Shown: positions 60,296-64,000 of the stretch, piece by piece
Layout of the letters: each line of letters begins with the position of its first letter
How positions within the stretch are numbered: position 1 is the stretch's first letter
NCBI GenBank assembly: GCA_902727855.1
Contig: CACVAS010000170.1
Coordinates: 62,001-126,000, forward strand
DNA length: 64,000 bases
Reading direction: 5' to 3'
DNA from: an uncultured Sulfurovum sp.
Lineage (GTDB): Bacteria; Campylobacterota; Campylobacteria; Campylobacterales; Sulfurovaceae
The notes under the pieces: generated by a model
The model's input: the letters and a program-made list of their open reading frames with translations, nothing else
Database searches by the model: none
Told to the model about the DNA's origin: nothing
Made by a program: the position numbers and the translations under genes

Positions 60296-63200
60296 CTATA
60301 ATAAGTAGTCTTGTATAGCTTTTGCTTTTAATGCTCCACCTTGCTCTTTTAACTCTTTAATGGCCATGGCAGTTGCTTTTGCTGCTGCTAATGTTGTAAA
60401 ATAAGCTACATTATTGGAAAGGACAGATTGTCTAATAGTCTTTGCATCAGTTTTACTTGATGAGTTATTTGATGTATTAATGGCAATGTCAATCTTTTCA
60501 TTTTTAATCATATCATCAATATTTGGGCGACCTTCACTAATTTTAAGTACTTTTGTAGATTGGACACCAGCATCTTCAAGTGCTTTATGAGTACCTGATG
60601 TTGCGACTATCTCAAAGCCTAAGTTTGTAAACATTTTTCCAACTTCACCAGCATGTTCTTTGTCTGTGTCTGTCAGTGAGACAAATATTGTACCACCAAC
60701 GGGAATATTATTTTTTGATGCAAATTGTGATTTGGCAAAGGACATACCAAAGTTATCAGATATTCCCATCACTTCACCTGTTGATTTCATTTCAGGTCCT
60801 AAGATAAGGTCTGAACCTGGCAATTTATTGAAAGGGAAAACAGCCTCTTTAACAGCTACATGCCCTTTCAGTTTAGGCTCCATAATTTTTTTATCGAAGT
60901 TCACTACATTAAATGTATCATAGAATTTAAGAGACTCTTTCAAATCACCTTGTATCATGACTCTTGTAGCTACTTTAGCCAATGGAACACCAGTAGCTTT
61001 AGAGACAAATGGTACAGTACGAGAAGCTCTAGGGTTAACTTCAATAAGATAAATTTCACCTTTATGTATGGCATATTGAATGTTCATTAGCCCAACAACA
61101 CCTAAGCCAAGAGCAATTTTAGCTGTTTGTTCTTTGACCTCTTCTTGAAGTGCATCTGAAATAGAAACTGGAGGTAATGAACAGGCAGAATCCCCCGAGT
61201 GTATACCCGCTTCTTCAATATGTTGCATGACTGAGCCAATATAGACATCTTTTCCATCACAAATAGCATCAACATCTAGCTCAATAGCATTATCAAGGAA
61301 CTTATCAATAAGTACTGGTGCGTCATTGGAAACACTGACTGCTTCATCCATATACTGTTTTAATTCATTATCGGAGTAGACAGTTTTCATACCACGACCA
61401 CCCAGTACAAATGATGGCCGTACTAGTACAGGATACCCAATACGATTCGCAACGACAAGTGCAGCATCTTTTTCTACTACCGTATCATTATCAGGTTGCT
61501 TTAATCCAAGTTCATTGATAAAGTCAGAGAATAATTCTCTATCTTCTGCAAGATCAATCACTTTTGCGGTGGTTCCAGATATCTTAGCACCAATAGCAGT
61601 GAGATTTTTAGCTAATTTTAGGGGTGTTTGTCCACCAAAGTGAACAATAACGCCATCGGGTTTTTCAAGTTCAATGACATTTCTAACATGTTCAAAATCA
61701 ATAGGCTCAAAGTAGAGAATATCTGATGTGTCATAATCAGTAGATACAGTCTCTGGATTACAGTTATACATAATGGATTTTACATTCATATCTTTAAGTG
61801 CAAATGCTGCATGTACACAACAGTAATCAAATTCGATACCTTGACCAATACGGTTAGGCCCTCCACCAATAACAAGTACTTTTTTGCCTTCGACAGATTC
61901 AGGTGGCACCGTTTGATCACTGAGCTTGTCAAAGTGTGGAAGTTTTGTAATATTAGTACTAGAATATAGATAGGGTGTAAGTGCTTTAAATTCAGCAGAA
62001 CAAGTATCAACCTCATTATATTCTAGATTGATAGATAACTTTTCTCGGGCATTATAGATATCATTTTCTGTAAGATTAAGCCCCTCTTTTTTATTGATGA
62101 CTTCTGCTATCATTAAATCAGAAAATCCATCAGATTTGACTTCACGTAGTCGAGTTGCATCTGACAAAAGTGCAATGTCCATCTCTTTTTCTACTTGAGC
62201 CAATTCTTCAAGTTGATATAGAAACCATCTGTCAATTTTAGATAAGTCAAAGATGGAATCAACACTCATACCACGTCTTAATCCTTCAAATACATAAAGC
62301 ATACGGCTTTCATTTGGACGTCTTATCTCACGCACAAGTTCTTCACCATCACATTTGATTGGATTAAATCCAATAAGCCCAGTTTCAAGTGAACAAAGGG
62401 CTTTTTGGAAAGACTCTTTAAATGTACGTCCTATACTCATTGCTTCACCTACAGATTTCATAGCTGTTGTAAGTGTAGAGTCTGCAAGAGGAAACTTCTC
62501 AAAAGTAAACCTAGGTAGTTTAGTGACAATATAGTCAATCACTGGTTCAAAAGATGCAGGTGTGCCTGTAATATCGTTGGTGATTTCATCTAGTGTAAAA
62601 CCAACAGCTAAGAGTGTTGCAACTTTTGCTATAGGATAACCTGTCGCCTTAGATGCAAGTGCGGATGATCGACTGACTCTAGGGTTCATTTCTATAACAA
62701 TCATACGTCCTGTATCTGGATTGATAGAAAATTGTACATTTGAACCACCTGTATCTACACCTACCTCACGTAATATTTTGAAAGAAGCATCTCTCATATG
62801 CTGATACTCTTTGTCTGTAAGTGTAAGTGCTGGAGCAATAGTAATTGAATCTCCAGTATGTACACCCATAGGATCAAAGTTTTCTATGGAACAGATAATA
62901 ATACAATTGTCTGCCTTGTCACGAATGACTTCCATCTCATATTCTTTCCAACCTAAAAGAGACTCTTCAATAAGTATTTCTGTAATAGGTGAGGCTTCAA
63001 GCCCACCATTGACAATATCTTTGTACTCTTCCATGTTATATGCTACACCAGAACCAGCACCAGCCATGGTAAATGAAGCTCTAATTATGAGTGGGAAACC
63101 AATATCTTTTGCTACTTCAAGAGCCTCATCCATATTGTAGGCATATTGTGAAATAGGTAAATCCATACCAATTTTCAGCATTGCCTCTTTAAACTCTTGG

Positions 63201-63580
63201 CGATCTTCACCTTTTTTTATGGCTGCAGGGTTAGCACCCAAAAACTTTACACCATTAAGCATACCAGACTCATGCAGTTCCATAGCTACATTGAGTGCTG
63301 TTTGTCCACCCATCGTTGGCAATATAGCATCTACATTTTCTTGTTTAATAATTTTAGAGATTATTTCAGGGGTGATAGGTTCAATGTAAGTTCTGTCTGC
63401 AAACTCAGGGTCTGTCATAATAGTAGCAGGGTTTGAGTTGATAAGTACAACTCTATATCCTAGTTCTTTTAGTGTTTTGGCTGCTTGTGTACCAGAGTAG
63501 TCAAATTCACAGGCTTGACCTATAACAATAGGACCAGACCCAATAAGTAGAATAGTTTTGATGTCATTTCGTTTTGGCAT
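60296..63580 (-). CDS. carB: Carbamoyl-phosphate synthase large subunit
   Basis: Makes carbamoyl phosphate for arginine and pyrimidines from ammonia delivered by CarA. The ATG at 63580 ([17 protein letters not shown]) follows AGGTGACCTTTTT. About 1094 residues contain two homologous ATP-grasp halves. The first has [31 protein letters not shown] and [19 protein letters not shown]. The second has [28 protein letters not shown] and [17 protein letters not shown] (quoted in parts). An MGS-like allosteric domain closes it ([14 protein letters not shown]). carA is not in the window. Confidence 0.97.
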   Translation of the reverse strand: MPKRNDIKTILLIGSGPIVIGQACEFDYSGTQAAKTLKELGYRVVLINSNPATIMTDPEFADRTYIEPITPEIISKIIKQENVDAILPTMGGQTALNVAMELHESGMLNGVKFLGANPAAIKKGEDRQEFKEAMLKIGMDLPISQYAYNMDEALEVAKDIGFPLIIRASFTMAGAGSGVAYNMEEYKDIVNGGLEASPITEILIEESLLGWKEYEMEVIRDKADNCIIICSIENFDPMGVHTGDSITIAPALTLTDKEYQHMRDASFKILREVGVDTGGSNVQFSINPDTGRMIVIEMNPRVSRSSALASKATGYPIAKVATLLAVGFTLDEITNDITGTPASFEPVIDYIVTKLPRFTFEKFPLADSTLTTAMKSVGEAMSIGRTFKESFQKALCSLETGLIGFNPIKCDGEELVREIRRPNESRMLYVFEGLRRGMSVDSIFDLSKIDRWFLYQLEELAQVEKEMDIALLSDATRLREVKSDGFSDLMIAEVINKKEGLNLTENDIYNAREKLSINLEYNEVDTCSAEFKALTPYLYSSTNITKLPHFDKLSDQTVPPESVEGKKVLVIGGGPNRIGQGIEFDYCCVHAAFALKDMNVKSIMYNCNPETVSTDYDTSDILYFEPIDFEHVRNVIELEKPDGVIVHFGGQTPLKLAKNLTAIGAKISGTTAKVIDLAEDRELFSDFINELGLKQPDNDTVVEKDAALVVANRIGYPVLVRPSFVLGGRGMKTVYSDNELKQYMDEAVSVSNDAPVLIDKFLDNAIELDVDAICDGKDVYIGSVMQHIEEAGIHSGDSACSLPPVSISDALQEEVKEQTAKIALGLGVVGLMNIQYAIHKGEIYLIEVNPRASRTVPFVSKATGVPLAKVATRVMIQGDLKESLKFYDTFNVVNFDKKIMEPKLKGHVAVKEAVFPFNKLPGSDLILGPEMKSTGEVMGISDNFGMSFAKSQFASKNNIPVGGTIFVSLTDTDKEHAGEVGKMFTNLGFEIVATSGTHKALEDAGVQSTKVLKISEGRPNIDDMIKNEKIDIAINTSNNSSSKTDAKTIRQSVLSNNVAYFTTLAAAKATAMAIKELKEQGGALKAKAIQDYLL

Positions 63581-63628
63581 AAAAAGGTCACCTTTAGAGT
63601 AAAAAATACCCTTAATTTTTAGTACGTA

Positions 63629-63634
63629 ATTATA
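63629..63634 (-). promoter_or_regulatory. Candidate -10 box for carB
   Basis: TATAAT on the minus strand about 48 bases before the carB ATG. A short stem (GGGGCT with AGCCTC) just upstream at about 63641-63658 would end transcription of the preceding gene. Confidence 0.45.
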
Positions 63635-63657
63635 TGTCAATGAGGCTCAAAAGCCCC

Positions 63658-63999
63658 TTAAAATAGGTCTAAAGTATTTGTTTTAGGTTTGGGTTTTACT
63701 CTAGGTTTTCTTATTTTAGGTTTGGTGACTCTAGGTTTTCTTTTGATACGTTTTTTAGTGATTTTCTTTTCTGGTTTTATTACTTTTTTCGGTACAGAAG
63801 TTTGGGTACTTTCATTCACTTCAAGAGGTTCGATGATTTCTTCTTGTGTTTGATCAACTCTTGATGGTATACTTGAAATGAGGGGCTGGGTATAATTATT
63901 GTCTATAGTTGATGAATTGTTAGAAATGTTATTTTCTTTTTTTACAATTTTGTTGACCTTAAATGGTTTTAGTCGTGTCGCATTCGAGTCAAAACCTTC
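63658..63999 (-). CDS. Lys/Pro-rich C-terminal part of an unidentified protein (5' end outside window)
   Basis: An open frame enters from the right edge and ends at TAA 63658, giving 113 residues. The middle is Asn/Ser/Gln-rich (KENNISNNSSTIDNNYTQP), then acidic (EEIIEPLEVNES), and the end is a repetitive basic tail with R/K-K-P units (RKPRVTKPKIRKPRVKPKPK, then TNTLDLF). Low-complexity basic tails of this kind bind nucleic acid or the membrane surface. I cannot name the protein without its N-terminus. It is upstream of carB on the same strand. Confidence 0.6.
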   Translation of the reverse strand, partial: EGFDSNATRLKPFKVNKIVKKENNISNNSSTIDNNYTQPLISSIPSRVDQTQEEIIEPLEVNESTQTSVPKKVIKPEKKITKKRIKRKPRVTKPKIRKPRVKPKPKTNTLDLF

Positions 64000-64000
64000 T

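Noticed and set aside
63625-63660. TTGACA adjacent to TATAAT before carB as a full sigma-70 promoter
   Set aside because: The two boxes abut with no spacer, so they cannot act as a -35/-10 pair; only the -10 is kept.
1-64000. CRISPR array or prophage
   Set aside because: I see no regularly spaced repeats with spacers and no phage structural, terminase or lysis gene cluster.

Overview
The window is AT-rich bacterial chromosome. It most resembles a Campylobacterota (epsilonproteobacterial) genome of the Sulfurovum/Sulfurimonas kind. This is inferred from gene content and order: a murJ-cysS-msbA-pyrD-M16 protease run beside ruvA, as in Campylobacter relatives; a membrane-anchored MurF; carboxynorspermidine decarboxylase; a pycB/oadA-like gene beside pckA; short dense operons; and promoters with a good TATAAT but no clear -35. 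No species can be fixed from sequence alone.

Layout. Positions 1-15 kb carry nucleotide, tRNA-charging and cell-wall genes: M16 peptidase, pyrD, msbA, cysS and murJ on the minus strand, then ruvA, a BaiN-type flavoprotein, a lipoprotein L,D-transpeptidase, an alpha/beta hydrolase and murF on the plus strand. Positions 15.1-18.0 kb are accessory. Here I read a decayed integron: an intI-like integrase pseudogene (plus strand), a presumed attI region, and three minus-strand cassettes (a membrane protein, a tail-anchored protein, and a Phd/ParE toxin-antitoxin pair) separated by attC-like hairpins with shared arms. Positions 18-31 kb are housekeeping genes (truD, apt, rpiB, lepB, folD, csp, nadE, ppiB, pyrF) mixed with small envelope proteins.

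Positions 31.0-35.1 kb hold a compact four-gene signalling module: a coiled-coil protein; a large protein with a roadblock/longin-like region, one transmembrane helix and an OmpA domain; a Rab/Ras-like small GTPase lacking the usual G12 and Q61 equivalents; and a PAS protein with a degenerate GGDEF motif. A tRNA-Ser(GCU), a Y-family polymerase, a Sel1-repeat protein, valS and nspC follow. At 42.5-45.3 kb an ExbB/MotA-like protein and a long coiled-coil OmpA protein form a ZorAB-like stator pair without any recognisable Zorya effector. Positions 45.3-48.1 kb contain secreted proteins, dispersed repeats and a second, MazF/PemK-like toxin-antitoxin pair.

Positions 48-64 kb return to metabolism: metF, serB, an ABC exporter, uppP, a DEAD-box helicase, an oxaloacetate-decarboxylase-type cluster (oadG, oadA, oadB) followed by pckA at the PEP/pyruvate/oxaloacetate node, a short YrdC-like protein and carB. 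Several non-coding repeats stand out: paired GTAG-headed REP elements near 29.5 and 37.7 kb, a 269-bp MITE-like element directly upstream of nspC, and a 30-bp duplication at the 3' end of the Sel1 gene. Three genes show a -10 box only 6-7 bases before the ATG, suggesting leaderless transcripts. All functions are read from motifs by eye; no database search was run.
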